Notes: generated by a model from the letters alone, not told the origin. Counted from the stretch's first letter, positions 18,360-27,170 are shown. The stretch: DNA of 64,000 nt from Aquincola agrisoli (GCF_036621135.1 NZ_JAZIBG010000017.1:62001-126000), one strand, 5' to 3'. A program made the numbers and translations.

Positions 18360-19670
18360 TCAGCGCTGTTCGATCGGCTTCACGTCGCGGGCAACGGAGC
18401 CCGAGAACAGCTGGCGCGGACGGCCGATCTTGTACTCGGGGTCGCCGATCATCTCGTTGAGCTGGGCAATCCAGCCGACCGTGCGGGCCAGCGCGAAGAT
18501 CGCGGTAAACAGGCTCACCGGGATGCCGATGGCGCGCTGAACGATGCCGGAGTAGAAGTCGACGTTCGGGTAGAGCTTGCGGGCGACGAAGTATTCGTCT
18601 TCCAGCGCGATCTTCTCGAGGGTCATCGCCAGCTTGAAAAGCGGGTCGTTGTGCAGGCCCAGCGCGTTCAGCACTTCGTGGCAGGTTTCGCGCATCAGCT
18701 TGGCGCGCGGGTCGTAGTTCTTGTAGACGCGGTGGCCGAAGCCCATCAGCTTGACGCTGCTGTTCTTGTCCTTCACCTGCTTGATGAACTCGCCGATCTT
18801 CTCGGCGCCGCCCTGGCGCTGGATGTCTTCCAGCATGTTGAGCGCCGCTTCGTTGGCGCCACCGTGCGCGGGGCCCCACAGGCAGGCCACGCCCGCCGCG
18901 ATGGCCGCGAACGGGTTGGTGCCCGACGAGCCGCACAGGCGCACCGTGGAGGTGGACGCGTTCTGCTCGTGGTCTGCGTGCAGGATGAAGATGCGGTCCA
19001 GCGCGCGCACCACCACGTCGTTCGGCTCGTACTCCTCGCAGGGCGTGCCGAACATCATGCGGGTGAAGTTGGCCGTGTAGGACAGCTCGTTCTTCGGGTA
19101 GATGTACGGCTGGCCGATGCCGTACTTGTAGGCCATTGCCACCAGCGTGGGCATCTTCGCGATCAGGCGGATGGCCGAGATCTCGCGGTGCTTCGGATTG
19201 TTGATGTCCGTGCTGTCGTGATAGAAGGCCGACAGGCCGCCGACGAGGCCCGTCAGCACCGCCATCGGGTGCGCATCGCGGCGGAAGCCGCGCAGGAAGA
19301 ACTGCATCTGCTCATTGACCATGGTGTGGTTGGTCACGAGCTTGACGAAGTCGCCCTTCTGCTGGACGTTGGGCAGCTCGCCGTTCAGCAGCAGGTAACA
19401 GGTTTCGAGGAAGTCGCACTGCGTGGCGAGCTGCTCGATGGGATACCCGCGGTACAGCAGTTCGCCCTTGTCGCCGTCGATGTAGGTGATGGTCGAATTG
19501 CAGGAAGCCGTCGACAGGAACCCGGGGTCGTAGGTGAACTTGCCGGTCTGCGCATACAGCTTGCGGATGTCGATGACGTCCGGGCCGATCGATCCCTTGT
19601 AGATCGGGAGGTCCATGCTCGGGCTGCCGTCGGAGAACGACAGGGTGGCTTTCACGTCGGATGGAGTCAT
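18360..19670 (-). CDS. gltA: Citrate synthase (type II)
   Basis: A 436-residue citrate synthase that condenses acetyl-CoA and oxaloacetate. Catalytic histidines are in WGPAHGGANEA and GFGHRVYKNYDPR, and the catalytic aspartate in NVDFYSGI. The length and N-terminal extension (ATLSFSDGSPSMDLPIYKG) match the hexameric, NADH-regulated Gram-negative form. It starts five bases after sdhE, with AAAGG as ribosome site, and is the last gene of sdhC-sdhD-sdhA-sdhB-sdhE-gltA before a strong terminator. Confidence 0.97.
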   Translation of the reverse strand: MTPSDVKATLSFSDGSPSMDLPIYKGSIGPDVIDIRKLYAQTGKFTYDPGFLSTASCNSTITYIDGDKGELLYRGYPIEQLATQCDFLETCYLLLNGELPNVQQKGDFVKLVTNHTMVNEQMQFFLRGFRRDAHPMAVLTGLVGGLSAFYHDSTDINNPKHREISAIRLIAKMPTLVAMAYKYGIGQPYIYPKNELSYTANFTRMMFGTPCEEYEPNDVVVRALDRIFILHADHEQNASTSTVRLCGSSGTNPFAAIAAGVACLWGPAHGGANEAALNMLEDIQRQGGAEKIGEFIKQVKDKNSSVKLMGFGHRVYKNYDPRAKLMRETCHEVLNALGLHNDPLFKLAMTLEKIALEDEYFVARKLYPNVDFYSGIVQRAIGIPVSLFTAIFALARTVGWIAQLNEMIGDPEYKIGRPRQLFSGSVARDVKPIEQR

Positions 19671-19675
19671 CTCAT

Positions 19676-19960
19676 TTACCTTTCTGGAGGTTCGTTCCGG
19701 GATCTCATCATCGCGAGGACGTCATGCACCTCGGGACGGTTCATTTCGTCGCTGGGCTCAGAACGACGCAACAACAGATCGAGCAAATCGTTGTCCGACA
19801 GTTCCATCAGCGACAGCAAGCCCTGGGCCTGCAACGGCGTCAATTGGTCCTCGTACCGGCTGAAGAAGCGCTCGATGAACAGGTCGTTCTCGAGCAGCCC
19901 CCGCCGGCAGCGCCACTTGAGGCGGTTGATCGCACCAGGCTCGAGCACGGCAGTGTCCAT
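19676..19960 (-). CDS. sdhE: SdhE family FAD assembly factor
   Basis: A 94-residue protein that helps attach FAD covalently to SdhA. The family motif RGxxE is present as CRRGLLENDLFIERFF near the N terminus. The start MDTAVLEPGAINRLKW is chosen because AAGGG lies five bases upstream and the length then matches SdhE of E. coli (88 residues). An alternative ATG at 19999 would add 13 residues. Located between sdhB and gltA, which fits its role in maturing the flavoprotein of the same operon. Confidence 0.9.
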   Translation of the reverse strand: MDTAVLEPGAINRLKWRCRRGLLENDLFIERFFSRYEDQLTPLQAQGLLSLMELSDNDLLDLLLRRSEPSDEMNRPEVHDVLAMMRSRNEPPER

Positions 19961-20003
19961 GTCCACCCTTGCTGGGTCCTGACCCTGGTGCACCGTCATG
20001 CCC

Positions 20004-20711
20004 TCAAACGGCGCGGCGCACCATCAGTTCCTTGATCTTGCCGATCGCCTTTGTCGGGTTGAGGCCCTTCGGACACACGTCCACGCAATTCATGATGGTG
20101 TGGCAGCGGAACAGGCGGTACGGATCCTCGAGGTTGTCGAGGCGCTGCGACGTCGCCTGGTCGCGGCTGTCGGCGATGAAGCGGTAGGCCTGCAGCAGAC
20201 CGGCCGGGCCGACGAACTTGTCCGGGTTCCACCAGAAGCTCGGGCAACTGGTCGAGCAGCTCGCGCAGAGGATGCACTCGTAGAGGCCGTCGAGCTCTTC
20301 GCGCTCCTGCGGCGTTTGCAGGCGCTCCCGCTCGGGCGGCCGCTCCTCGTTGATGAGGTACGGCGTGATCGAGTTGTACTGCTTGAAGAACTGCGTCATG
20401 TCCACGATCAGATCGCGGATGACGGGCAGGCCCGGCAGCGGCTTCAGGACGATCGGGTCCTTCAAGTCGCGCAGGTTGGTCAGGCAGGCCAGGCCGTTCT
20501 TGCCGTTGATGTTCATCGCGTCCGATCCGCAAACGCCTTCGCGGCAAGAGCGTCGGAAGGAGATCGCCGGATCGATGGCCTTCAGCTTGATCAGGGCGTC
20601 CAGCAGCATGCGTTCGTGGCCGTCGAGTTCGATCTCGACGGTCTGCATGTAGGGCTTGGCGTCCTTGTCCGGGTCGTAGCGGTAGATGTGGAACGTGCGC
20701 TTCTGCGTCAT
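20004..20711 (-). CDS. sdhB: Succinate dehydrogenase iron-sulfur subunit
   Basis: A 235-residue electron-transfer subunit of complex II. The [2Fe-2S] ligands are in SCREGVCGSDAMN and NGLAC, the [4Fe-4S] ligands in CILCASCSTSCP and the [3Fe-4S] ligands in CHTIMNCVDVCP. Start MTQKRTFHIYRYDPDKD is the family start; a longer open frame extends upstream into sdhA and is not coding. It starts 23 bases after sdhA. C-terminal KGLNPTKAIGKI is typical. Confidence 0.97.
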   Translation of the reverse strand: MTQKRTFHIYRYDPDKDAKPYMQTVEIELDGHERMLLDALIKLKAIDPAISFRRSCREGVCGSDAMNINGKNGLACLTNLRDLKDPIVLKPLPGLPVIRDLIVDMTQFFKQYNSITPYLINEERPPERERLQTPQEREELDGLYECILCASCSTSCPSFWWNPDKFVGPAGLLQAYRFIADSRDQATSQRLDNLEDPYRLFRCHTIMNCVDVCPKGLNPTKAIGKIKELMVRRAV

Positions 20712-20734
20712 GGCTGGGTAATCCTTGCTGTCGA

Positions 20735-22540
20735 TCAGAACGTGCGGACCTTCGGCGGCACCGACTCGACGGTCAGCGGCTTCAGGTTGACCGGCTTGTA
20801 CTCGAGGCGGTTGTCCGAGCTGAACCACAGCGTGTGCTTCATCCAGTCGCGGTCGTTGCGGCCCAGCGGGAACTCGGCGTCATCGGCGGGACGCTCGTAG
20901 TCCTCGACGGTGTGGGCGCCGCGGCATTCGGTGCGGGCGGCGGCCGAGATCATCGTGGCCTTGGCCGCCTCGATCAGGTTCTCGACCTCCAGGGCCTCGA
21001 TGCGCGCCGTGTTGAAGACCTTGGACTTGTCCTTCAGCGTGATCGCCGGCACGCGCTCGGCCACCTGCTTGATCTTCACGACGCCTTCGTCCATCGACGC
21101 CTGGGTACGGAACACCGCCGCATGCGCCTGCATCGTCGAGCGGATGTCGTTGGCGACGTCCTGCGCGTACTCGCCCGTGGTGCTGCTGTCCAGGCGGGAC
21201 ACGCGGGCCAGCGTGCGGTCGACCGCATCCTTGGGCAAGGGCTTGTGGTTCTTGTTCTTGTTGTTGAACTCGACGATGTGGTTGCCGGCCGCCCGGCCGA
21301 ACACCACCAGGTCGAGCAGCGAGTTGGTGCCCAAGCGGTTCGCGCCGTGCACCGACACGCAGGAGCATTCGCCCACCGCATACAGGCCGTTCACCACTGC
21401 GTTCGGGATCTCGCCGTTCGGCGCGACCACCTGGCCGTGGATGTTCGTCGGGATGCCACCCATCTGGTAGTGGATGGTCGGCACGACCGGGATCGGTTCC
21501 TTCGTGATGTCGACGTTGGCGAAGTTGTGGCCGATCTCGAACACGCTGGGCAGGCGCTTCATGATGGTCTCGGCGCCCAGATGGGTCATGTCGAGCACCA
21601 CGTAGTCCTTGTTGGGACCACAGCCGCGGCCTTGCTTGATCTCCTGGTCCATGCAGCGCGAGACGAAGTCGCGCGGCGCCAGGTCTTTCAGCGTGGGCGC
21701 GTAGCGCTCCATGAAGCGTTCGCCGTTGCTGTTGCGCAGGATCGCGCCTTCGCCGCGGCAGCCTTCGGTCAGCAGCACGCCGGCGCCGGCCACGCCGGTG
21801 GGGTGGAACTGCCAGAACTCCATGTCCTGCAGCGGAATGCCGGCGCGCGCCGCCATGCCCAGCCCGTCGCCGGTGTTGATGAAGGCGTTGGTGCTGGCCG
21901 CGAAGATCCGGCCCGCGCCGCCGGTGGCCAGCAGCGTGGTCTTGGCTTCGAGGATGTGGATGTCGCCGGTTTCCATCTCCAGCGCGGTGACGCCGACCAC
22001 GTCGCCATCGGCGTCGCGGATCAGGTCGAGCGCCATCCACTCGACGAAGAAGTTCGTGCGCGCCTTGACGTTCTGCTGGTACAGCGTGTGCAGCATCGCA
22101 TGGCCGGTACGGTCGGCCGCGGCGCAGGCGCGCTGCACCGGCTTTTCGCCGTAGTTGGCGGTGTGCCCGCCGAACGGGCGTTGGTAGATCGTGCCGTCGG
22201 CGTTGCGGTCGAACGGCATGCCGAAATGCTCGAGCTCGTAGACGACCTTGGGCGCTTCGCGGCACATGAACTCGATGGCGTCCTGGTCACCCAGCCAATC
22301 GGAGCCCTTGATGGTGTCGTAGAAATGGTAGTGCCAGTTGTCCTCGCTCATGTTGCCGAGGCTGGCACCGATGCCGCCCTGCGCGGCCACCGTGTGCGAG
22401 CGGGTCGGGAAGACCTTGCTGAGCACGGCCACGTTGAGGCCGGCGAGCGAGAGCTGCAGCGAAGCGCGCATGCCGGAGCCACCCGCGCCGACGATCACGA
22501 CGTCGAACTTGCGCTTGGCGATGGAAGAAGTAACGGCCAT
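20735..22540 (-). CDS. sdhA: Succinate dehydrogenase flavoprotein subunit
   Basis: The 601-residue catalytic subunit that oxidises succinate to fumarate. An N-terminal Rossmann motif VVIVGAGGSGMRASLQL binds FAD; the covalent FAD histidine is H49 in FPTRSHTVAAQGGI. HGANRLGTNSLLDLVVFGRA and the active-site PTGVAGAGVLLTEGCRGEGA are intact. The stop and start around sdhD are separated by a single base. Full length. Confidence 0.98.
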   Translation of the reverse strand: MAVTSSIAKRKFDVVIVGAGGSGMRASLQLSLAGLNVAVLSKVFPTRSHTVAAQGGIGASLGNMSEDNWHYHFYDTIKGSDWLGDQDAIEFMCREAPKVVYELEHFGMPFDRNADGTIYQRPFGGHTANYGEKPVQRACAAADRTGHAMLHTLYQQNVKARTNFFVEWMALDLIRDADGDVVGVTALEMETGDIHILEAKTTLLATGGAGRIFAASTNAFINTGDGLGMAARAGIPLQDMEFWQFHPTGVAGAGVLLTEGCRGEGAILRNSNGERFMERYAPTLKDLAPRDFVSRCMDQEIKQGRGCGPNKDYVVLDMTHLGAETIMKRLPSVFEIGHNFANVDITKEPIPVVPTIHYQMGGIPTNIHGQVVAPNGEIPNAVVNGLYAVGECSCVSVHGANRLGTNSLLDLVVFGRAAGNHIVEFNNKNKNHKPLPKDAVDRTLARVSRLDSSTTGEYAQDVANDIRSTMQAHAAVFRTQASMDEGVVKIKQVAERVPAITLKDKSKVFNTARIEALEVENLIEAAKATMISAAARTECRGAHTVEDYERPADDAEFPLGRNDRDWMKHTLWFSSDNRLEYKPVNLKPLTVESVPPKVRTF

Positions 22541-22541
22541 T

Positions 22542-22904
22542 TCAGAGTCTCCAGAGCACTTGCACCGCCCAGCCGGCGCAGCCGACCAGCCACGCGATCG
22601 TGAACACCTGCAGCGTGAGGCGCACGCCGACGGGCTTCACATAGTCCATCCACACATCGCGGATGCCGACCCAGACGTGGTATAGCAGCGAGAGGATCAC
22701 GACGAAGGTCAGCAGCTTCATCCACTGCTGCGCGAAGATGCCCGACCAGCGGTCGTAGTCGAGCGGACCGGGCAGCAGCACCTGGACCAGCAGGACGATG
22801 GTGAAAAGGGCCATCAACGCGGCGGTGACGCGCTGGCTGAGCCAGTCGCGAAAGCCGTAATGCGCGCCGACGACGAGGCGCTTGGAGCCGTAGTTTGTAG
22901 ACAT
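22542..22904 (-). CDS. sdhD: Succinate dehydrogenase membrane anchor
   Basis: A 120-residue protein with three membrane helices. VTAALMALFTIVLLVQVLL is the first, and the second contains LLYHVWVGIRDVWMDYVKP, matching the haem/quinone-side histidine segment of SdhD. The gene follows sdhC by 23 bases and is followed by sdhA after one base. Start MSTNYGSKRLVVGAHYGFRD aligns with family members; the frame remains open upstream without similarity. Confidence 0.94.
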   Translation of the reverse strand: MSTNYGSKRLVVGAHYGFRDWLSQRVTAALMALFTIVLLVQVLLPGPLDYDRWSGIFAQQWMKLLTFVVILSLLYHVWVGIRDVWMDYVKPVGVRLTLQVFTIAWLVGCAGWAVQVLWRL

Positions 22905-22927
22905 GGTCAACGAAGTCTCGGGGAAAC

Positions 22928-23356
22928 TCAGTACAGGCCGAACAGCTTGGCGCCCAGCAGGACGGTCAGCAGCAGGCTGCTCGCCAGCGTGAAGACCGCC
23001 GAGTGGTGGCCTTGCTGCTTGGAGACGCTGTGCGTGGCGTCCATCCACAGGTGCCGAAGGCCAGCGATGAAGTGCAGCAGGTAGGCCCAGATCAGCGCGA
23101 GCGCGACGAGCTTGAGGAACCATCCGGGCACGAACCCGATCCCAGCACTGAACGCGCTGGCGAAACCGTCGTACGAGATCTCCGACGTCACGCTGGCGTC
23201 GAACATCCACATCACGAAGGGCAGCAGGAGGAACATCACGACGCCGCTGATGCGATGCAGGATCGAGACGATGCCCGCCGGCGGAAGGCGGTAACCGACG
23301 ATCTGCGTGACATGGATGTTCCGGTAGACGGGACGGGGTTTGAGGGTGTCTGCCAT
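22928..23356 (-). CDS. sdhC: Succinate dehydrogenase cytochrome b556 subunit
   Basis: A 142-residue subunit with three helices that anchors SdhAB and carries the haem ligand. GIVSILHRISGVVMF holds the quinone-site Ser/Arg region and LLHFIAGLRHLWMD holds the haem histidine. Two in-frame ATGs are six bases apart; the second (MADTLKPRPVYRNIHV) is preferred because AAGGA lies five bases before it, while the first touches the same AAGGA directly. First gene of the operon; the 106-base gap to gntR must hold its promoter. No copy of the palindrome seen before mdh is visible here. Confidence 0.94.
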   Translation of the reverse strand: MADTLKPRPVYRNIHVTQIVGYRLPPAGIVSILHRISGVVMFLLLPFVMWMFDASVTSEISYDGFASAFSAGIGFVPGWFLKLVALALIWAYLLHFIAGLRHLWMDATHSVSKQQGHHSAVFTLASSLLLTVLLGAKLFGLY

Positions 23357-23462
23357 GTGCATCCTTGTTACCGACGGGTGGTTGTAATCGCAGTGAAACC
23401 GCGGGAGTTTATTGCAACGCAGCAGCAGGGGCGTGCATATGTCGTACGCCCAACCGGCTTGG

Positions 23463-24239
23463 TCAACTGAGATCGTTGCGATAGAAGTGGGTAGTGGTGT
23501 TGTAGAGGCCGCGCCGCCACTCGACCGGCCGGTCGCCGTAGGTGAAGGACAGCCGCTCCACGGACAGCAAGGGCGCGCCCAGGGGCAGCTCGAGCAGTTC
23601 CGCCGACTGTTCGTTGGCCACGACAGCACGGATCTTCTCCTCGGCACGGATCATCCGCACGCCGAACTCGCTCTCGAAGAGCCGGTACAGCGGCGCCCGC
23701 GACTCCGACAGGCGCTCGGCCGTCAGGCCCTTGAACTGCGCGCCGACGAGCCAGATGTCGTCGAGCACGATCGGTCGCTCGCGGAAATACAGCAGCCGGC
23801 GCACCTGCACCACCGGCTCGCCGCCGCGGATGTCCAGGGCACGCGCCACGTCAGCGGGCGCGCGCAGCCGGCGGCAATCGAGGAAGCGCCGCGGCATGCC
23901 CCCGGCTTCGCCCTCGTCGGGCATGAGGCGCAGGAAGCGGAACTGCACCTTCTCCTCGGCATGGGTCGACACGAAGGTGCCCTTGCCCTGGCGGCGCACC
24001 ACGAGGTTCTCGGTGGCCAGCTCGTCGATGGCCTTGCGCACGGTGCCCTGGCTGACCTTGTAACGTGCCGCCAGCTCGGTCTCGCTCGGGATGGGTTCAC
24101 CCGGCTTCCATTCGCCACCCTGCAGGCTGCGGGTGATCAGCGCCTTGATCTGCCGATAAAGCGGACTGAAGGACGGCGCTGCGGCGGAAGGGCCGCCGTC
24201 CGACTCGGGCGATGGCAACGCGGGACTCATTGCCGCCAT
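23463..24239 (-). CDS. GntR family (HutC/UTRA-type) transcriptional regulator
   Basis: A 258-residue regulator. An N-terminal winged helix-turn-helix (about 25-92, SETELAARYKVSQGTVRKAI then RRQGKGTFV) is followed by a UTRA ligand-binding domain (about 110-250, VVQVRRLLYFRERPIVLDD and YNTTTHFYRNDLS). UTRA domains bind small metabolites. The gene lies between sdhC downstream and mdh upstream on the other strand, which suggests control of TCA-cycle genes; its likely operator is the palindrome at 24254-24271, only 15 bases before its start, so autoregulation is also likely. No good ribosome site precedes the ATG; a second ATG nine bases in is an alternative. Confidence 0.9.
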   Translation of the reverse strand: MAAMSPALPSPESDGGPSAAAPSFSPLYRQIKALITRSLQGGEWKPGEPIPSETELAARYKVSQGTVRKAIDELATENLVVRRQGKGTFVSTHAEEKVQFRFLRLMPDEGEAGGMPRRFLDCRRLRAPADVARALDIRGGEPVVQVRRLLYFRERPIVLDDIWLVGAQFKGLTAERLSESRAPLYRLFESEFGVRMIRAEEKIRAVVANEQSAELLELPLGAPLLSVERLSFTYGDRPVEWRRGLYNTTTHFYRNDLS

Positions 24240-24267
24240 TGCAACACAAAAGCATGTCTTACATAAG
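24239..24267 (+). promoter_or_regulatory. Candidate mdh promoter
   Basis: TTGCAA (24239-24244) and CATAAG (24262-24267) are 17 bases apart on the plus strand, each 4/6 to consensus. The -10 lies inside the palindrome at 24254-24271, so a bound repressor would block it. The transcript would start about 110 bases before mdh. Confidence 0.45.
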
Positions 24268-24271
24268 ACAT
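24254..24271. promoter_or_regulatory. Perfect 18-base palindrome, candidate GntR operator
   Basis: ATGTCTTA-CA-TAAGACAT is a perfect 8-2-8 inverted repeat in the gntR-mdh intergenic region. It has the GT...AC ends common in GntR-family operators and overlaps the candidate mdh -10. It is the only copy I found in the window. Confidence 0.65.
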
Positions 24272-24380
24272 AAGATCGATGGCATGCCGCACGCCGGCCA
24301 CCACCGGGCTAAACTGGCCGGCTTTTCCCGATACGCGCTGTCGTCTCCTTCCCTACCCTTCCTTTCTTCAGGAGTCCTCC

Positions 24381-25367
24381 ATGAGCAAGTCGCCCGTTCG
24401 TGTCGCCGTCACCGGCGCCGCCGGCCAAATCGGTTATGCCCTGCTGTTCCGCATCGCCTCCGGCGAGATGCTCGGCAAGGACCAGCCGGTCATCCTGCAA
24501 CTGCTGGAGATCCCCGACGAGAAGGCCCAGAACGCGCTGAAGGGCGTGATCATGGAACTCGACGACTGCGCGTTCCCGCTGCTGGCCGGCATCGTCGCAA
24601 CCGGCGATCCGGAAGTGGCCTTCAAGGACGCGGACTACGCCCTGCTCGTTGGCGCCCGCCCGCGCGGCCCCGGCATGGAGCGCAAGGACCTGCTGTCGGC
24701 CAACGCGCAGATCTTCACCGCGCAGGGCAAGGCGCTGAACAAGGTCGCCTCGCGCAACGTGAAGGTGCTGGTCGTCGGCAACCCCGCCAACACCAACGCC
24801 TACATCGCGATGAAGTCGGCCCCGGACCTGCCGGCCAAGAACTTCACCGCCATGCTCCGCCTCGACCACAACCGCGCCGCGTCGCAGATCGCCGCCAAGC
24901 TCGGCAAGCCGGTCGATTCGATCGAGAAGCTGGCGGTGTGGGGCAATCACTCGCCCACGATGTACGCCGACTACCGCTTCGCCACCATCGGCGGCGCCTC
25001 GGTCAAGGACAGCATCAACGACGAAGCCTGGAACAAGGACACCTTCCTGCCCACCGTCGGCAAGCGCGGTGCGGCCATCATCGCCGCACGCGGCCTGTCG
25101 TCGGCCGCCTCGGCGGCCAACGCCGCCATCGACCACATGCGCGACTGGGCCCTGGGCACCAACGGCAAGTGGGTCACGATGGGCGTCCCGAGCAAGGGTG
25201 AATACGGCATCCCGAAGGACGTGATCTTCGGCTACCCGGTCACGACCGAGAACGGCGAGTACAAAATCGTCGAGGGCCTCGCGATCGACGCGTTCTCGCA
25301 GGAGCGCATCGACTTCACGCTGAAGGAATTGCTGGAAGAGCAGGACGGCGTCAAGCACCTGCTGTAA
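24381..25367 (+). CDS. mdh: Malate dehydrogenase
   Basis: A 328-residue NAD-dependent enzyme that oxidises malate to oxaloacetate. The cofactor loop is TGAAGQIGYALLFRIASG, substrate arginines are in RPRGPGMERKDLL, and the catalytic histidine is in VWGNHSPTMYADY. This is the cytosolic-MDH-like group found in many betaproteobacteria. The start MSKSPVRVAVTGAAG follows AGGAG (24370-24374). A terminator follows the stop by eight bases. Its control region is shared with the divergent GntR gene. Confidence 0.97.
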   Translation: MSKSPVRVAVTGAAGQIGYALLFRIASGEMLGKDQPVILQLLEIPDEKAQNALKGVIMELDDCAFPLLAGIVATGDPEVAFKDADYALLVGARPRGPGMERKDLLSANAQIFTAQGKALNKVASRNVKVLVVGNPANTNAYIAMKSAPDLPAKNFTAMLRLDHNRAASQIAAKLGKPVDSIEKLAVWGNHSPTMYADYRFATIGGASVKDSINDEAWNKDTFLPTVGKRGAAIIAARGLSSAASAANAAIDHMRDWALGTNGKWVTMGVPSKGEYGIPKDVIFGYPVTTENGEYKIVEGLAIDAFSQERIDFTLKELLEEQDGVKHLL

Positions 25368-25375
25368 AGCACCTC

Positions 25376-25401
25376 AGGCCGGCCGATGTGCCGGCCTTTT
25401 T
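25376..25401 (+). terminator. Rho-independent terminator after mdh
   Basis: Perfect 8-bp stem AGGCCGGC/GCCGGCCT with a 6-base loop and a run of five T. It ends 20 bases before the next start codon, so the citE-like gene probably receives only read-through from mdh or has its own signal. Confidence 0.85.
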
Positions 25402-25421
25402 GCTGTTGGAGGCAGCCAGCC

Positions 25422-26432
25422 ATGAGCCAGAAGATTCATCCCCGGCAAGCGCTCTTCGAGGAGGGGGACGCTGCCGAATCGCTGCCGGTATGCGATCACT
25501 ACGCGGGCGTCGAGGAGCGGATGCGCAAGAGCATCGAACTCCAGGCGCAGATGGGCCCGGTGTTCGACGTCACGCTCGATTGCGAGGATGGCGCGCCGGT
25601 CGGCGGCGAACGCGAGCATGCGGCCCTGATCGCCGAATTGGTCGACTCGCCGCAGAACAGCTTCGGCCGCGTGGGCGCACGCGCCGTCACGGCCGACCAC
25701 GAGGCCTTCGGTGACGTCGTCGACACCCTCGTGCGCCGCGCCGGCTCGCGGCTGGCCTACCTGATGCTGCCGAAGGTGCGCAGCGTCGCCGAACTGCAGC
25801 GCGGCATCGACGTGCTGGATGCCGCGGCCCGCAGCGCCGGGCTGCAGCGCGAGATCCCCGTGCACGCGCTTGTGGAGACGCACGGCGCGTTGCACGAAGC
25901 GTTTGCACTGGCCGCACACCCGCGCATCCAGTCGCTGTCGTTCGGGCTGATGGACTTCGTCTCGGCGCACCGCGGCGCCATTCCGGCCAGCGGCATGAGC
26001 GTCAAGGGCCAGTTCGAGCACCCGCTGGTGGTCCGCGCCAAGCTGGAGATCGCGGCGGCCTGCCACGCGCACGGCAAGACGCCCTCGCATTGCGTCGTCA
26101 CGGAGTTCAAGCACCCCGCCGCATTGCAGGAAGCCGCGACGAAGGCGTGCCGCCAGTTCGGCTACACGCGCATGTGGAGCATCCACCCCGCGCAGATCCG
26201 GCACATCGTCGACGCCTTCACCCCGTCCACTGCCGAGGTCGACCTCGCGATCGACATCATCTCGGCCGCGCAGGCAGCCGACTGGGCTCCGATCCGCCAC
26301 AACGACACCCTGCACGACCGGGCCAGCTTCCGGTACTTCTGGCACGTGCTGGAACGCGCGCACCGCACGTCCTACACCGGGGGCCCGCAACTACCTGCCG
26401 AAGTACGCCGCATATTCTTCGATGCCCACTGA
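25422..26432 (+). CDS. HpcH/HpaI aldolase/citrate lyase beta-like protein
   Basis: A 336-residue TIM-barrel enzyme of the CitE/malyl-CoA lyase superfamily. FDVTLDCEDGAPVGGE carries the acidic metal-binding region near the N terminus; ALVETHGALHEA and LSFGLMDFVSAHRG carry the conserved Glu and Asp. These enzymes cleave or form C-C bonds between acyl-CoA (or free 2-oxo) units. Substrate cannot be assigned; no CitD/CitF partners are present, so it is not a classical citrate lyase. The start MSQKIHPRQALFEEGD is preceded by GGAGG (25408-25412). The position right after mdh suggests a link to C4-dicarboxylate metabolism. Confidence 0.88.
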   Translation: MSQKIHPRQALFEEGDAAESLPVCDHYAGVEERMRKSIELQAQMGPVFDVTLDCEDGAPVGGEREHAALIAELVDSPQNSFGRVGARAVTADHEAFGDVVDTLVRRAGSRLAYLMLPKVRSVAELQRGIDVLDAAARSAGLQREIPVHALVETHGALHEAFALAAHPRIQSLSFGLMDFVSAHRGAIPASGMSVKGQFEHPLVVRAKLEIAAACHAHGKTPSHCVVTEFKHPAALQEAATKACRQFGYTRMWSIHPAQIRHIVDAFTPSTAEVDLAIDIISAAQAADWAPIRHNDTLHDRASFRYFWHVLERAHRTSYTGGPQLPAEVRRIFFDAH

Positions 26433-26552
26433 TGGATCGGCGCATCATGCGGGCCCGCGCAATGCGGTCGCGCGGACACAATTTCGTCGGCTGCAGCGCC
26501 GTAATCAGCGCGACAATCAACGAGTTACGCCGCTTTCCTTAGGGGATTCTTC

Positions 26553-27170
26553 ATGAACTTCCGCCGCTCGCATGCCCTGCTCCCGCTGATCTGCGCCGCG
26601 CTGGCCGCGCCCGCGCTCTCCCACGCCAACGAACCGGCCGCCAAGCCCGCCGCCAAGGCGAAGAACACCCAGCCCGCGCGCAAGCCGGCGGCCAAGGCCA
26701 AGAAGCCCGCGCCGGCGCCCGTCGTCGAGGCACCGCTGCCCGATGCACCGCCGGAACAGCTGGCTGCCGCGGACCAGACGTATTTCGGCGGCTACAGCTG
26801 TGAGTTCGACCAGACACTGTCGGTGGCCGTGAACCCGAAACATCCGGGATATGTCGACGTCGACTTCAAGAAGCAGGTCTACGTGATGAAGCCGGTGATG
26901 TCCAGCACCGGCGCGCTGCGCCTGGAGGACGTCAAGGGCCGCGCCCTGATGATCCAGATCGCCAACAAGTCGATGCTGATGGACGTCAAGGCCGGCCAGC
27001 GCATGGTCGACGAGTGCCTGCACGAGCGCCAGCGCGCTGCGCGCCTGGCGATGCAGTCGGCACCGCCCGTGTCGTCGCTCGGCATCGACCCGGCCAAGGC
27101 CGCGGCCGTGGCCGCCGCGCCGGCGGCGATCGCCGAACCCGCGGCCCCGGCTGCCTCGACCCCTCCCTGA
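26553..27170 (+). CDS. Secreted protein with MliC-like C-terminal region
   Basis: A 205-residue exported protein. Residues 1-25 are a signal peptide (LICAALAAPALSHA), 26-70 are a Lys/Ala/Pro-rich linker with repeated AAKAKK-type words, and 76-160 form a compact region with two cysteines (C83 in GYSCEFDQ and C155 in VDECLH). The spacing and pattern of that region (Y-x-C near the start, V-x-M...SSTGALR in the middle, C at the end) resembles MliC-type lysozyme inhibitors, but I cannot confirm this by eye. An Ala/Pro-rich tail follows. A soluble periplasmic or surface location is expected. No operon partner; AGGGG precedes the ATG. Confidence 0.7.
   Translation: MNFRRSHALLPLICAALAAPALSHANEPAAKPAAKAKNTQPARKPAAKAKKPAPAPVVEAPLPDAPPEQLAAADQTYFGGYSCEFDQTLSVAVNPKHPGYVDVDFKKQVYVMKPVMSSTGALRLEDVKGRALMIQIANKSMLMDVKAGQRMVDECLHERQRAARLAMQSAPPVSSLGIDPAKAAAVAAAPAAIAEPAAPAASTPP

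Noticed and set aside
23363..23462. TTGACC-17-GACATA as the sdhC promoter
   Set aside because: The -10 is poor (GACATA) and the -35 lies inside the gntR stop region. The gap must hold a promoter, but this pair is not convincing.
27041..27170. Ala/Pro-rich tail of the MliC-like protein as a repeat array
   Set aside because: It is simple low-complexity coding sequence without regular repeat units.
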